From Ceriagrion tenellum (lineage: Eukaryota > Arthropoda > Insecta > Odonata > Coenagrionidae): DNA of 64,000 bases. Made by a program: the position numbers and the translations under genes. The notes below the pieces were generated by a model, which was not told where the DNA came from, searched no databases, and worked only from the letters and a program-made list of their open reading frames with translations. Position 1 is the stretch's first letter; every line of letters begins with the position of its first letter. Of this stretch, positions 34,640 to 46,344 are shown piece after piece. The stretch covers positions 5,022,001-5,086,000 of the forward strand of contig OY720632.1 in assembly GCA_963169105.1 (NCBI GenBank). Reading direction: 5' to 3'.

Positions 34640-35448
34640 AATTTATTGAACATAACCAATCAAAAATTTTTAATTTCATCAAGTAACCATGCATGTACCT
34701 CTTTCTTTACTTCTGCCATCCCTTTAAGATCATCAAGGTGTTTAGGCATGCAATTAAAAGTGTGTGGTACAGAGTATTTTGTTAACCTTTTACCATATAA
34801 ATTTCCATATTTGTACGTTACCAACACAGGGGAATTTCTTTTTGACATGTAATGTGTGTTATTACAAGGAATTTTATACTCTTTTTTGTAATAATTTTCC
34901 GTTAAAATTACCCATTTTGTTAACTGGTCTGCGGTTAACACTTTAAACTTTCTACACAAATGTTTTAATTCAGAATTAACGCAATGTTTACCTCCATCTT
35001 CATCAACCAATTTTAATATTCTCTTCTGGTTCCTGATTATTGAGTTCAGCAGAGTATTAGAAGCCATTCCCCAAACTGTTATTCCACATCTCAAAATACC
35101 TTGTACCATTGCGTTGTACATCAAAAGCTTTAAGGATGGAGGTACTATATCATTGAGTATGTAAATTTGATATGCAACAATTATCATTTTTTTATTTAGT
35201 TAATCAATATGGTGTGGAAATTGAAAATGTTCATCTATTACAGTACCAAGTTTAACAATATTTTTTACCTGTTCTAAAGTTGAACAATTGCAATTCACAT
35301 CACAAGCGATACAATTCCAATGAATACAACTGTGAGAATGCAATTTTATCTTTACCTCTTTGTCATGTTCCACCTTTATCATGTGGAAACAGGGTATAGG
35401 TACTCGAGCGTTATGTAAATACGCCTCTCCAATTATGGGGATGGGCAC
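34640..35448 (-). mobile_element. LINE reverse transcriptase C-terminal region, nearly open frame
   Basis: A continuous minus frame from 35448 to 34660 (about 262 codons) is broken only by one in-frame TAA at about 35200. Motifs in order: VKLGTVIDEHFQFPHHID (the conserved LG..ID..L.W..HI after the catalytic box), LLMYNAMVQGILRCGITVWG, NSIIRNQKRILKLV, YSVPHTFNCMPKHLDDLKGM and VHAWLLDEI. The organisation is that of a CR1/Jockey-group RT thumb and tail, distinct from the other families here. The YADD box is not included, because the copy is 5'-truncated. The near-open frame suggests a younger insertion than the other LINEs. Confidence 0.8.
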
Positions 35449-36112
35449 CTAACATTTTCGAGAGGGGCTATCGTTGTTCTTTCCATCCTCCTCATCCTTT
35501 CCTCCCGAGTGTCCCGTGGCAACCTGCGACCTCCCTTCTCCCATCTCGTCTCCCGGGGCAACGCGCGGTGAATGGAAGACGGTTCCTGTCGCGAAAGCGT
35601 CCGTCCCACGGTGAGAATGACAGAAAGAGATGTAAAGAGGGGAAAAGAGAGAGAAAGAGAGTGGGTGAGAAGAGCGGAAGAACTCGGGAGAATGGGAGGG
35701 ACGGGAATAAGCGTAGCGAGAGCGAGTGGAAAGAGGAGGAAGAGGAGGAGATGAGGAAATAGTTCAAAAGGAGGACAAGGGGAGGAAGAGCCTCTTTTCC
35801 CTGTTTCCATAGATACCCGCTGCTCCAAAAATAAAATGTCGCGCAACTATGGGAGACTGTGTTCATCCCTGCCCCCCCTCCCACCTTCCCCATTCCACCT
35901 CTGGCCGAGTCCTCTCTCTTTGCCTCCTCCTCCTCAGGTTGCCAAGGCACCGCCGACGCGGATCCCCCACCCCCGCCCCCCCACCCCCTGCCAGGTCGTC
36001 GAGGAGACCACTGGCTCGTTGTTCTTGGCGCGTGATCGCCTCAGTCCCACGCCTCACTGACCGCACGCGTGCCGTAGTGAGGCGGGGAGGCGTGAGAAGG
36101 CGACGCTCATAC
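35449..36112. other. no gene recognised; purine/pyrimidine-biased island
   Basis: Long GA-rich (plus) and CT-rich tracts give overlapping open frames of 60-152 codons on both strands. No domain was found, so these look like compositional frames. Confidence 0.45.
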
Positions 36113-36680
36113 TTCAGGTAGTCCGAGCGAGATAGTTCCCTGATCACAATAGAGACAATATTCGAACTATACGTTTTAATTACATCAGCTGTAGGACACA
36201 TCAATTAAATATTGCATTATTAATGGTGCAATAATATAGTTTTATGTGACAGAAATTGTAAGTAATTAAATGAAAATATCTAAATAAGTGTTTAACTTGA
36301 CTCATTTTGTTTTCGCGCGGTGCGTTTGAAACTCCTTCAAAACGGAAGGTTTCTTTTTGTAATATCCAAGCACCTACTGCGTGACAATATAATTAATTTT
36401 CAAAAATAGTTGAGAAAACATACAAACTACTTGCTGTTATTATTTTTTGACGCCATCTAAGTGTTAGAAATATCTCATTTTGTAAATAATGCCTCTCTGG
36501 AGTGCATACACGTACCACTTCCCATGTAAAAGGGCTGGTATTTTTTGGCAAATATCTCCGAAAGTAATGTGGTAAGGGGTAGAATTTTTTGTGTCATTGG
36601 ATAGGTGAGATATTTTTCTTTAAATGAGAACAAATTCATTGATTTATAAGTAAATTTATATTTCGCTCGGACTACCTTAA
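36113..36680 (-). mobile_element. TTAA-flanked MITE, copy 2 (inverted)
   Basis: Opposite orientation to the 4.7 kb copy. The left flank is TTCA (one change from TTAA) and the right flank is TTAA (36677-36680). Termini are GGTAGTCCGAGCGAGATAGT and, inward from the right, GGTAGTCCGAGCGAAATATA. Non-coding. Confidence 0.85.
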
Positions 36681-36689
36681 TGCGAGCAA

Positions 36690-37170
36690 TCCCATACGTG
36701 TTAAGTGCGGGTGGTAGGGAGACGTGGGTGATTATATTCTCTTTTGGAGGAGAGCCGAAGCAGCACGATGCGCATTTGTGTGCGACCGGTCGCATCATGG
36801 CGCGAGATATAAAAAATAAATGAGGGAAGGCGAGGGACGTGGCGGCGTGGACGTGGGCAGCAGCAGCTGCTTCGCTCGAGTGCGTGGGAGATCCACGAAG
36901 GGAAAGAGAAGGAAATCACGGCAGAAAAAATGAGATTCACGCTCGCATATGTTACGAGCGTCTACATTTTCCCCGCTGTCGACGAAATATCCCTGTTAAT
37001 CGGTTCGTCTTTCGCACACTAAGCCTCTTCTCTTTATGGTGTGTGCTCGTTATATGCTCTGTCAGTGAAGTGACTAACGCTCTTCACTACTCGCTTTTCG
37101 TGGCCAGCGCGTGGAATCTTTGAGTGGCTGCGTACGTTCGATAATTACCTTTCCTATTTTCAACGCTGAA
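36690..37170. other. no gene recognised
   Basis: G+C-moderate stretch with short frames only. Confidence 0.4.
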
Positions 37171-37173
37171 ACC

Positions 37174-37647
37174 TTAAGGCGCTATGGCAGTGACGGCCGA
37201 GGCGAGCGTTTCATGCCGGTCGGGTGGGGGGGCCTCGTGACGTAAGTCGTGACGGCTCCTAAAGTGTTCGAAATAGTTAGATTTTTAGCAAGCAAGGGTG
37301 CAAATTTTTAAAGATTACGACCTATGAAACGAGTAATGATGGATATTCTTCACGCATCGTGTAGAAGAAGGATGTCGCCAGAGATTGACCGTCTTCGATT
37401 TTCAAATTTCTGGCTGAGAAGTGAGTTTTTGTTCGCCAACGTTCATGTAAGTTTCCTCACTAACCCAGAAGGGTAAAAATTTTTCTTTCGCAATGTCTTT
37501 TGGAATGATATCTTTCAAACCAAATAAAGAAAACCCGAGGTCAATACCTTTAATAGTTAACCCGTAGTTGAGTGATACGTAAACACGGGTAGAGTGAAAA
37601 TGAGGCCTGAAACGCTCCCCTCGGCCGTCACTACCATAGCGCCTTGA
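37174..37647. mobile_element. second TTAA-type MITE with ~42-bp inverted repeats
   Basis: GGCGCTATGGCAGTGACGGC and on to about 37217 is matched in reverse by 37602-37643, with few mismatches over ~42 bp. The flanks are TTAA (37174-37177) and TTGA (37644-37647). It starts with GG like the five-copy MITE, but the termini are otherwise unrelated. Only one copy was seen in the window, and it is non-coding. Confidence 0.75.
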
Positions 37648-37649
37648 CA

Positions 37650-38545
37650 CTGAAAACATTGTTCCTCCTAAGTATATGTGAACTTTTGAAATGCTGGCAA
37701 CGCCCTGGGATTGTATCCGACGAGTCATTTCGTTGGATTTTTTTTAGAAATAACCGTCTGGGCTCGGTATTGACGTTTGATTGTGAAAAATAGGCACATG
37801 ATTACTCTCGTATTTTGCGGATTATTCGGCTCAATTTTTAATGACCGAGGCCATTTTTCATGATTACTTCGATGGAGCTAAATGTAGGTTAATTTTTCAG
37901 AACATATTTCATCTACGCTGGGTTCCTCAAGATGGCAAACATTAATCGTAGCATGAATGTATCCCGTTTAAGATTTTGATACATCTTGATGATATATTAA
38001 CCTCAAAGCGATTGATAAGTCACTTCAGTGAATTGCGTTTGTGTCGGTGTTATAATATCTGGCAATCATCAGATTTGGAATAAATAGGAGCCATCAATCG
38101 CTACTATGGCGTTTACTCGGGTCAGCCTAAGAATTATTCGTTGATTAAATGAGCTTATGACTTAAGCGTGACGTAGAACTTAAACTCGGGTTGTGCATGT
38201 TAATATAATTCCTCTTCAAACGCCATGGAGTCTGAAGTAATTTCTCCGGGACTCATCTAAGCCCACGTGTTGTTCCCCGCTTGTTGTTGAGTTTTCTCTT
38301 GGAGAGAAGATGCAAAATTTTGAGGAGTCGTTCGTTTTTTGATGACTTCCTTTGAGAAAAATGGATACTTCAGGTTTTTTTCTGCTTTGGGCAATATGTT
38401 GAGTATCGTTGCCGTTTGTGAGGTGCGGTTCATTTTCCCATCATGGCGTGATTTACTTGGGATTGGGAGGGAAAAACGCTTTCCGTCTGGAATTTTCCAT
38501 TCGATTCTCCTGCTGCTCCATTGCCAAAATTACTCCATCATTTCA
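37650..38545. other. no gene recognised
   Basis: Anonymous sequence, A+T-rich. Confidence 0.4.
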
Positions 38546-38549
38546 TTTA

Positions 38550-39171
38550 CAGGGTGGCGATCGTCAGCGAAAACCGGGAAAATCGGAATTGTTAGGGAAT
38601 TTGAATTCCTGGAAAAGTCAGGGAATTCTCCAAACAGTCAGGGAGAAACTGGAATAGGAATCCTTGTTATTTTTCTACCATTAAATTTATCGGACAGTCT
38701 TTTCCGCCCTTAATTTCACCAACTAAAACTAACGTTCGTCGCTGATGTGCGTAGAATAAGCACCATCAGTTAGTTGTGAATCAGACGGACGATGTATCCC
38801 TTTTGTATATTCTTAATCCGATATTAGACTACTTGTGTTAGAAATCATGATCACTATGTATTACGATCATGACAAGTAATCCGAGGCTATGTTGTTTGGG
38901 AAATTTTACCTCGCTTTTTTTTACTTCTGAAACTCAAGTCGAGAGGTAGCTGGAGCACACTAGCTAATAGTGAATAGATGCTTGCAGTTCTAAAAATACG
39001 AGAAGGTGATCAGAAAATTTAAAGCTGCCTAAGAGAATTTAATTCAGCAGAATAAAATATTCCAATAATAGGTGACCTTTTGGCGATCGGTCCGGGAAAT
39101 CGGTAAATCCATCAGGGAAAAGTCAGGGGAAGGTCAGGGAATTTGAAAATTGGATATCAGTAGCCACCCTA
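38550..39171. mobile_element. hAT-like non-autonomous element (CAGGGTGGC ends)
   Basis: Starts CAGGGTGGCGATC and ends TAGCCACCCTA, giving ~9-bp inverted termini. Subterminal AAAACCGGGAAAAT and GTCAGGGAATTTGA motifs occur on both sides. This combination is widespread in animal hAT non-autonomous families. A clear 8-bp target duplication was not found, and no transposase remains. Confidence 0.6.
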
Positions 39172-39179
39172 AAATAGTA

Positions 39180-40430
39180 ATTCAGCGCTTTTTTACGATT
39201 TTATGAGTTTCTTGTCAGTTAAATTTGAGATGTTTCCATTTCCACTTGCGAGGAGTCGGACGAAGGTGTTACTTGCTCTCGACCGTCGAAATTCTTGATA
39301 ATATAATGTGCACTCTTATTCAATTGTTCTTGATCCTTTTTAAAGCGTGTGAATATAACTTCAAACTATAAGTTTAATAATATACTGTTCCATTTTCCTC
39401 AGGTGCTCTAATTTTATCTAAGATTTTTGCCATGTTCCTACATCATCTAAAACGTATATGTGAAATACTTAAGTAAAATTACGATTAATTCAAAGACTTA
39501 ACTCTCCCCTGTGTGGTGCTATGTAAGTAATATTGTCGTTTTTTGCAGATCAATTATTAATTTTTAACAGGTTTACAGCGTTGGCCTTATCATATTTTAT
39601 CTCTGAGTCGAGGGAAAGGTGGTAAATTTGTAAACTATATCTTACCTCTCTCTCTCTACAACCCGGTTTTCACGTTTTAAGTATATAATTATGACAATGT
39701 ATGTTGAAGCATTTGTCTTCTAGTAAATGATTCATCATGAAATTCACGAAAACCCCGTATGTGGGAGAGATTTCTTGACTAGGAATCCTCGCATCTTAGG
39801 ATCTCACAAACCTCGAAAAATACTCGAGATTTGAAAGCTTGATTTTTCATGAAGATAGATTTTTAGGGGAAGTAATTGTTTTATAATCTGATACTTAAAA
39901 AATAAGTAGTTCCGTCATATTTTTTGCTTGTCGTAAGATAATATTATCTAAGGAATCACTTTATTATTTCTGCATATTTTCACAAAGTGATGGAAAGAAT
40001 ATTTCGTCGACTCCCTTTCCAAGAGCGACCCGGAGGCATTTTATTTGCGAGGCGTAAATGTCAACCTTCTCCGTCGGATTCAAATTTAAATTGATTTTCT
40101 TTTCCGCGCTGTAGAGGAGACGATCTCACCGTCGTCTCACTCGAAACTCTTCCTGGAGCCAGCAACGCACGGAGTGTGGCAGTTCGTCCCGAAACAGAGG
40201 ATTCCATTGCGACGAATAGGATCCTAGACCCCTTATCCTTATCGGTCCACTGGTTTCATTTTTACGCGTGCAAAGGGAGCGGGGTCTCAGTCAGTGGGTT
40301 CGCAGTTTGTGGGTGGGTTTGTGCGAGGATAGAAATATTCATCGTACCTATTTCATCTACTGCAAATAAGAATAATTATAATCGTTGCAGGTAAATCTCA
40401 ATACTGTCCCTCGTTCCCTATATTTGTTTC
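39180..40430. other. no gene recognised
   Basis: Anonymous A+T-rich sequence. A 72-codon frame at 40176-40394 has no recognised similarity. Confidence 0.4.
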
Positions 40431-40434
40431 ATTA

Positions 40435-40760
40435 AAGTTGTTACCGTCAAAACATTTATTTATTTATAAAGTCCTTGGGGTATTTTATTTGAGAAGTGCT
40501 AATAAACCTTTGCAAAGAACGCAACATAATCTTAGAAATAAATTCTATGTACCTTTCATTAAACCTAATAAAACTCTCTTTAAAAGATGCTTCTTGTGTA
40601 TCGAACCTAAAGTGTGCAACTTGATACCATAGAATATAAAGATCAACATGAAAATAAAATTTCTTATAATGGCAGTGGAATGGCTACTTACTAAGCACAG
40701 TTTATATTATTTATTTAATATTATTGTGTGAAATTTCTTGAAATTATTGTATCTATCCGG
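40435..40760 (+). mobile_element. LINE 3' end (Jockey/CR1-like C-terminal tail)
   Basis: Plus frame 40438-40632 reads LFIYKVLGVFYLRSANKPLQ and RTQHNLRNKFYVPFIKPNKT, then LFKRCFLCIEPKVCNLIP. The pattern R...H.LR......P...T...KR.F....PK.WN.LP is the conserved tail of a LINE RT ORF (the W is replaced by C). A+T-rich 3' sequence follows. Different family from the other LINE remnants here. Confidence 0.65.
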
Positions 40761-40769
40761 TTGGGCCAT

Positions 40770-42215
40770 CTAAAACTGTATTGTATCGACTATTTGTTTT
40801 TTTAGAATTAAAGAATTATCAACTGTTATTGTTCTAATGAAAATATGCAGCTAAGCATTGCTCTGAAGGATTGCTTCAACTCAATTTTTTTTCTTAGAGG
40901 CTACCCAAAGCTTCCTTAAATGTATGAATGAAATCTTTGTTTTTTTGTGTGCATGTTGCTTTGGGAAGTAATAGAACTTATTAATAATAATAAGAATCCT
41001 CCTCTGAGACGCGCGCGGTCTTCACAACCCTCTCTCGCTCCCGTTACCCCCCGAAGGCGGGGGGAGGGAATTAGGGGAAGGGTCAAACCGTTACCCTTAG
41101 TAGTCGTTGCGCCTGATTCATGTCCATGTCCTTGTATGGAATCTTCTTAATAATCAATTTTAGATTTTGTTTTTGGGTTTGAAAGAAAGAACGGACGCTT
41201 TTCTGCTGCAGCGGGAAATCCGAGAAATGTCAATCAGCCATTCTTAATAACCGATTTAGCTTTCGCGGGCCATGTCATTGGTTCAAAGAATTTTGCTGTG
41301 AATATATCCCGAAAGTATTTATTTAATTAGAGAAAATCTCCTCGTTATTCCTCCGAAATATTTTTTGTTCCCTTCATCAATGAAGTCATTTAGTGTTTTG
41401 TATAATGTGATTCGCGCTGATCTAGGTCGCGTACTTTTATTTTATCCTCCTGCTGTTACACTCGCCCATTAACGTTATTTAAATAGAATAATGCCTTGAG
41501 TTATCGTTCAAATATAATATAACACTGTCTGGTGACTCACTGCTGAAAATGATGAGAGTAAACTTGCAGCTCGGTGTGCTGTGGCGATGTGCGGTGGCGA
41601 ACATTGGAAACGTTATTACTAAGATTACTTAGCAATGCATTTCTCCGAAGTTGCCTCTTTGTTCTCGTGGTGGCTTAACATTGCGTAATCAGATAAAATG
41701 CATTCCGAAACTTTTTAAATAGCGAGTGTAATGTATCCACGTGTCTTTTATCTCAGGTGTTGTGGAAAAAGGGGGGCGTCAGTCATACCGCATTATTCTC
41801 CATAGACGCGAGTGTGTGGAGGAGAATATTGCGATGCGATTCAGTGCATCAACGACCGTAAGAAGGAAACATATACTGAGAGAGTTGTTATAATGAGGAT
41901 AAATATTGAATTGTGGCGATTGTAAGTCTCAGAAAACCAAGAATTCTTTGACAGGTAGCATTTAAGTGAAAACTAACGTCGAATATGTCATTAAGCATAG
42001 TGCAAAAGAACTGGGACTGAAGTTCGTAATGAATGAATCGGTGAGAAAGCGACGGAAGCGACTGGAGAAGTGATGCTCAACTCTCCGCACTCTTCGTGAA
42101 ACCTGAATCATGTAAGACTTGACAAAAGCCAAAAGGCTTTGAGGTGTATGTTTGAGCATTTTTCGTAGCCCTCAATCCTCACACTGCGCAAGCTTTATGT
42201 CGAAGGAATCATTAT
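40770..42215. other. no gene recognised
   Basis: Anonymous sequence with short frames only. Confidence 0.4.
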
Positions 42216-42221
42216 TGATGG

Positions 42222-42465
42222 GGGTCAGTTGGATGTAATGGCTAGATTCCATCCCATGGGCTTTATTTCGAATCCCGAGACTTAGTTGGGTCCTTCGCGC
42301 AGAGCCATAAAGTATAGTATTCCGTTTGTCGGATGTGACGCTAAAACGTGATTAAGAATAGAATACTAGGCTAATGCCGGCGTCGCGTTTCTTTCCACTG
42401 TTCGTCCTTTCCCTAGATAAACCATCCCTTACCAACCTACTCCCTTGCATTAAGTAGCTCAAATG
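42222..42465 (+). mobile_element. tRNA-derived SINE (family 1), diverged copy
   Basis: A degenerate head (TTGGATGTAATGGCTAGA for the A box, ATTTCGAATCCC for the B box) is followed by body sequence GCCGGCGTCGCGTTTCTTTC and TTCGTCCTTTCCC. The body matches the 26.0 and 52.5 kb copies. The 3' end is decayed. Confidence 0.6.
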
Positions 42466-42618
42466 ACTTACGTTATGGTTCGTCTCTGCAAATGACGAAA
42501 ACAAAACAGTATTAACTGTGGGTTCGAAGATAAAGCATTTCATATTGTAACGTAACGCGGATCGGTTGGTTATTTATCTATGAAATATAAATAAATATCT
42601 CTCACACGATTACTCTTA

Positions 42619-43026
42619 ATGGACAGAGATGGTTAGAAATGGATAGAGATGGACAGAAATGGATAGAAATGGAAAGAAATTGACAGAAATGGATAGAAAT
42701 GGACAGAAATGGATAGAAATGAACAGAAGTGGCTGGAAATGAACAGAAGTGGCTGGAAATGCATAGAAATGGACAGAAATTGATGAAAATGGTTAGAAAT
42801 GGACAGAAATGGACAGAGATGGTTAAAAATGGATAGATATGGACAGAAATGGACAGAAATGGACAGAAATGGACAGAAATGGACAGAAATGGACAGAAAT
42901 GGACAGAAATGGACAGAAATGGATAGAAATGGACAGAGATGGTTAAAAATGGACAGAAATGGATAGAAATGGTCGGAAATGGACATAAATGGATGGAAAT
43001 GGTTATGAATGGATAGAAATGCTGAA
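42619..43026. repeat. 10-bp minisatellite (GGACAGAAAT)n
   Basis: About 40 tandem units of GGACAGAAAT and close variants (GGATAGAAAT, GGTTAGAAAT, GGCTGGAAAT). The central part (about 42841-42920) is nearly perfect and the flanks are more diverged, the usual pattern of an array maintained by slippage or unequal exchange. Because the unit is free of stops in all minus frames, it yields open frames of 147 and 177 codons (ISVHFCPFLS repeated), which I do not regard as genes. Confidence 0.95.
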
Positions 43027-43201
43027 ATGGAAATGCGGTGTACACTTGTTTTGGAAGTCGCGTACCCCTCGGTCTTTAATAATGATGTCCGAGTCGTTCC
43101 CCTTCGCTGTTGGTAATAAGAAAATTGTGACATATACGTTAGAGGCACAAGAGTCAAAGGTTCCAATTACGCGACTTTGCGAGTTTTAACTTCATTAATG
43201 C

Positions 43202-43248
43202 GTATATGAATGCGTGTATGAATGCCTGTGTGAATACTTGTATGCTTC
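43202..43248. repeat. 12-bp short tandem repeat
   Basis: About four diverged units of the GTGTATGAATGC type. Confidence 0.65.
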
Positions 43249-43254
43249 AATTGT

Positions 43255-45475
43255 GAATCTTGCTTTGGCGCACTTTATTTTAGCTAGCCAACAGATGACG
43301 TCGATGTTCATCTTTAGTAATTCCTTGCATTATTTTAATACGGTTTGTGAAAATTGGATGAAAAACCGAACTATGAATGGCATGTTATACAGTATCCTTT
43401 TCTTTTCCTCAAAAACTTAACTAATCTAATATTTCTTCTTGGTTTCAGGTGAGCAGAATGACGTTCTGTGCGCTTCGCGTGTAGGCGTGAGCGTGAAATT
43501 CTCCATCGTCGCCCATAATGTTGGAATTGCGGTGATGTCAATGCGAGGTGAGGAGTGCATGTGGTCATTCCCTCTTTCCCCTTCGTGTCGTACCTCCGCC
43601 CGATGAGGTGGAAGACTCCTTGAGAGTTGAAGGGAATGAAAAGTCCGGCCCTGGGGCGTCGTGGATGATGTTACTTAAGCTAATGAAACTGTGGATGAGA
43701 TTAATTATTGCTGATAATTGATTTTGTCTTTGTTTTCTGATCCCTGTCGTTTCGAGGCATTGAATTTGGCCCAGGTAAAGGACCTGATTTCTTGATAAAT
43801 AGTCTAGTTTAATTCGAACATTCCTGAAGTATCCCATTGGAAAGGAAAGACGAAGATGTTGGACATTGCCTTGTCTCTCAAACCTTTTATTTCTCCAGGC
43901 AACCAGAAACATGAGTTCCATTTCATTGTTTATAGCAGTCGAGTAATTGATATCAATTTTACATGCATTAATCACCTTTAATATTTTGTTAACTATTGAA
44001 AGAAAGTAAGTGCCTATTTCACTTCAAATTACGTGAAACGCGATATTTAGTGATACGTTCTGTTAGGGTGATTTTTATGCATCGAGTATGCTTTTTCATG
44101 AGGAACTTCAACTTTAGAATATCCATCCATCAAATATTACATAAACTTCGTTAAAATCCTCAAGTTTGAAATAACATAGAATTTATATTAGGTAAAAAAT
44201 ATTCTCGCGCTCAGTCATTCAGTTCAATTAAAAACAGAGTGATTTAATGTTTACATGTTTTTGTGTGCCCACTGTCAATACTCTCTTTGATCCATTCATA
44301 TTTCCACATCTGCTCTCGGCCCAGTGATCAAAGATGAAGCCGCTCAGCCTCGCAGAACTTTCTTATCTTGGAAGGTTGCCGTAACGGTCCCGTAAAATAA
44401 TCACAATGTACCCAAAGCAGTGAAAATGTGATGCTTTCTTGTTAGATATAACCAGAAGCTGACTATGTAATCTATTTTGAGATGTGGAAACACTGACGTT
44501 GATCCACTACTGTACCTGACGAATTTTTTCACCAAAGTTTTTAATCGCGTTACTCGTTTCTCATTCAAAGGAACTATTCTGATTTTTAAAAAAATATTGG
44601 ATCGCACAAGTATCAATTCATTGACGGCTCCTTTGAACACACTGAGCGATAAAAATACTGGACAAAATTTTATCTTTCACTTTTTTTCCAATAACTGAAG
44701 TCCTTCGGCCGTTTGGAATCATGCGTGATCCGCCGATGCCCTTCTAGCCATTTCGAGCCTTAATACTCTCGAGGTGAACATGTTGGCCAAAGCAAAAAGT
44801 CCTTGTAGGATCCAGAGGGTTAATTAAAATATGAATCACTCCATCGAATAGTCGACATCAGTACGTGATGAGCTCGATAATGTCGACCATTTGATTAAAC
44901 CGGCCATATTTTAATAAGCCTCGTGAATCTGCAAAGTTTATTTTATTCGTTAGCATTATGAAGTTTTGCAAAATGGAGCCTGCAATCACCGAATTAAACA
45001 TTAAATTTTCCTTTCCCTCTCTCTCTCTCTCTCTCTCTCTCCATTGCATTCTCCATTTCATAAAGTGCACTTTATGAATCGTTCCATTTGCTTCATTGGA
45101 TGCGGCTGCGTTGCTGTTTTTCCATGGAGTCCCGTGCTATTCATCCGGTCTCTGCCCGTGACCTGCATCTCTCGGAAACAGAGGCGCAGCGTGCGTGCGT
45201 GACATCGATCCGCCATTGAACGCACTCACTCACTATCTCCCCCTCCCCTCTCTCACTCCTTCCCCCATCCATATCCTCGCCCCCTCCTCCTCCCTCCCCA
45301 TAGCAACGCCTCATTTCACGTAATCTTCGAGAAATCTGTATCGATGGTAACATATAGTGCCAGAAATAAAAGATGCCGCGATGCATTGCTCGTTCGCACT
45401 CTGGTATCCAAGTGCTGACGTTGCGTTCGTCATCATCTTTCGAAGTGATAATGTTAACAGGATGACATACAGTTG
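43255..45475. other. no gene recognised
   Basis: Anonymous sequence. A 136-codon minus frame (43565-43975) shows no motif I recognise. A CCC-rich patch occurs at about 45236-45300. Confidence 0.4.
45017..45041. repeat. (CT)n microsatellite
   Basis: About twelve consecutive CT dinucleotides. Confidence 0.9.
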
Positions 45476-45478
45476 CGA

Positions 45479-46340
45479 TTAACCCTACGATCGACATGAG
45501 ACCTTTTATGACGCGGATCTACACGTTGGGTCTCACAGACCCAAATTGATACATTTATTTTTTCTTAATTATATTTAGTCGCTTCCTGCTTTCCTTCTAT
45601 ATAAGGTTGTCTCTCTGTAGTGGTGCGGGTAATGGGAAGCCTTCGTAAAATAAAATATTTGGCTTCATGCACTTATATAGTAATATTTTACCATTATAAA
45701 TATCATAACAAAACAACAATTCTAAATAATGGCAAATGCGATACAGTACTGTTGAAAAAAAGTAAAAGTACCTACCAAAATGAATTCCGTTTGGAAGAAG
45801 AAAGAAAAACACGTACGTATTGAAATATGACGACCAAACTTTCATTTAGAACATGGCACGAAATTGCTACGTGAATACACACGCTGGGTCCGAGAGACCC
45901 ACACTCTGTCTTCAAAGCATTCGTAAACTGAACACGCCAACGTCACAATTACGATTGCAATGTGGAATGAATGTGGGAAAAGAAAAACTATGCAAATTTC
46001 ATTTGGAGAAAATTTGATACACGACCCGGGTGTCAACACATTTTCTCATCTTCAGGTGAAGATAACATGAAGTGTTGATGACCTGAAGATGACATAATGT
46101 GTTGACACCCGGGTCGTGTATTAAATTTTCTCTAAGTGAAATTTGCATAGTTTTTCTTTTCCAACATGAAAAAACTTCACATCATTCACCCTGAAATCAT
46201 ACGGTTTGGTAGAACGAATGTTTGAGGTGCAGTCCGAAGCTACCGAGAATATCAAATTACATCGCCCAGCCATTTGGGAAATATTTTAACAAAGTATGCA
46301 CGCTGGGTCTCACAGACCCAACGTGTGTAACGAGGGGTTA
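45479..46340. mobile_element. piggyBac-like non-autonomous element
   Basis: TTAA at 45479-45482 is followed by CCCTACGAT. The far end reads ACGAGGGG followed by TTAA (46337-46340), so both ends begin CCC inside TTAA, as in piggyBac elements. Each end carries a hairpin: TTGGGTCTCACAGACCCAA at 45526-45544 and TGGGTCTCACAGACCCA at about 46302-46318. A third, TGGGTCCGAGAGACCCA, lies inside at about 45885. The ends are not equally spaced, and no transposase is present. It is interrupted by the palindrome at 45978-46164. Confidence 0.65.
45978..46164. mobile_element. fold-back Penelope-type terminal element (degenerate)
   Basis: Arms of about 80 bp (45978-46057 and 46081-46164) are near-perfect reverse complements and contain ACCTGAAGATGA, TTGACACCCGGGTCGTGTA and GCAAATTTCAT. 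The hammerhead layout CUGAAGA...CCCGGGUC is kept, but GAAA is GACA in both arms. The element lies inside the piggyBac-like element, so it is the younger of the two. Confidence 0.6.
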
Positions 46341-46344
46341 AAAG

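Noticed and set aside
35433..35950. Long leucine/serine-rich minus frames (137 and 152 codons) that could pass for membrane proteins
   Set aside because: Product of a CT-rich strand; two frames overlap and both look hydrophobic for that reason.
42619..43026. CRISPR-like array
   Set aside because: Units are contiguous 10-bp repeats without spacers, in a eukaryotic context.
42602..43166. Open frames of 147 and 177 codons on the minus strand with repeats of ISVHFCPFLS
   Set aside because: Direct translation of a stop-free 10-bp minisatellite. Two overlapping frames give the same repeat, so there is no evidence for a gene.
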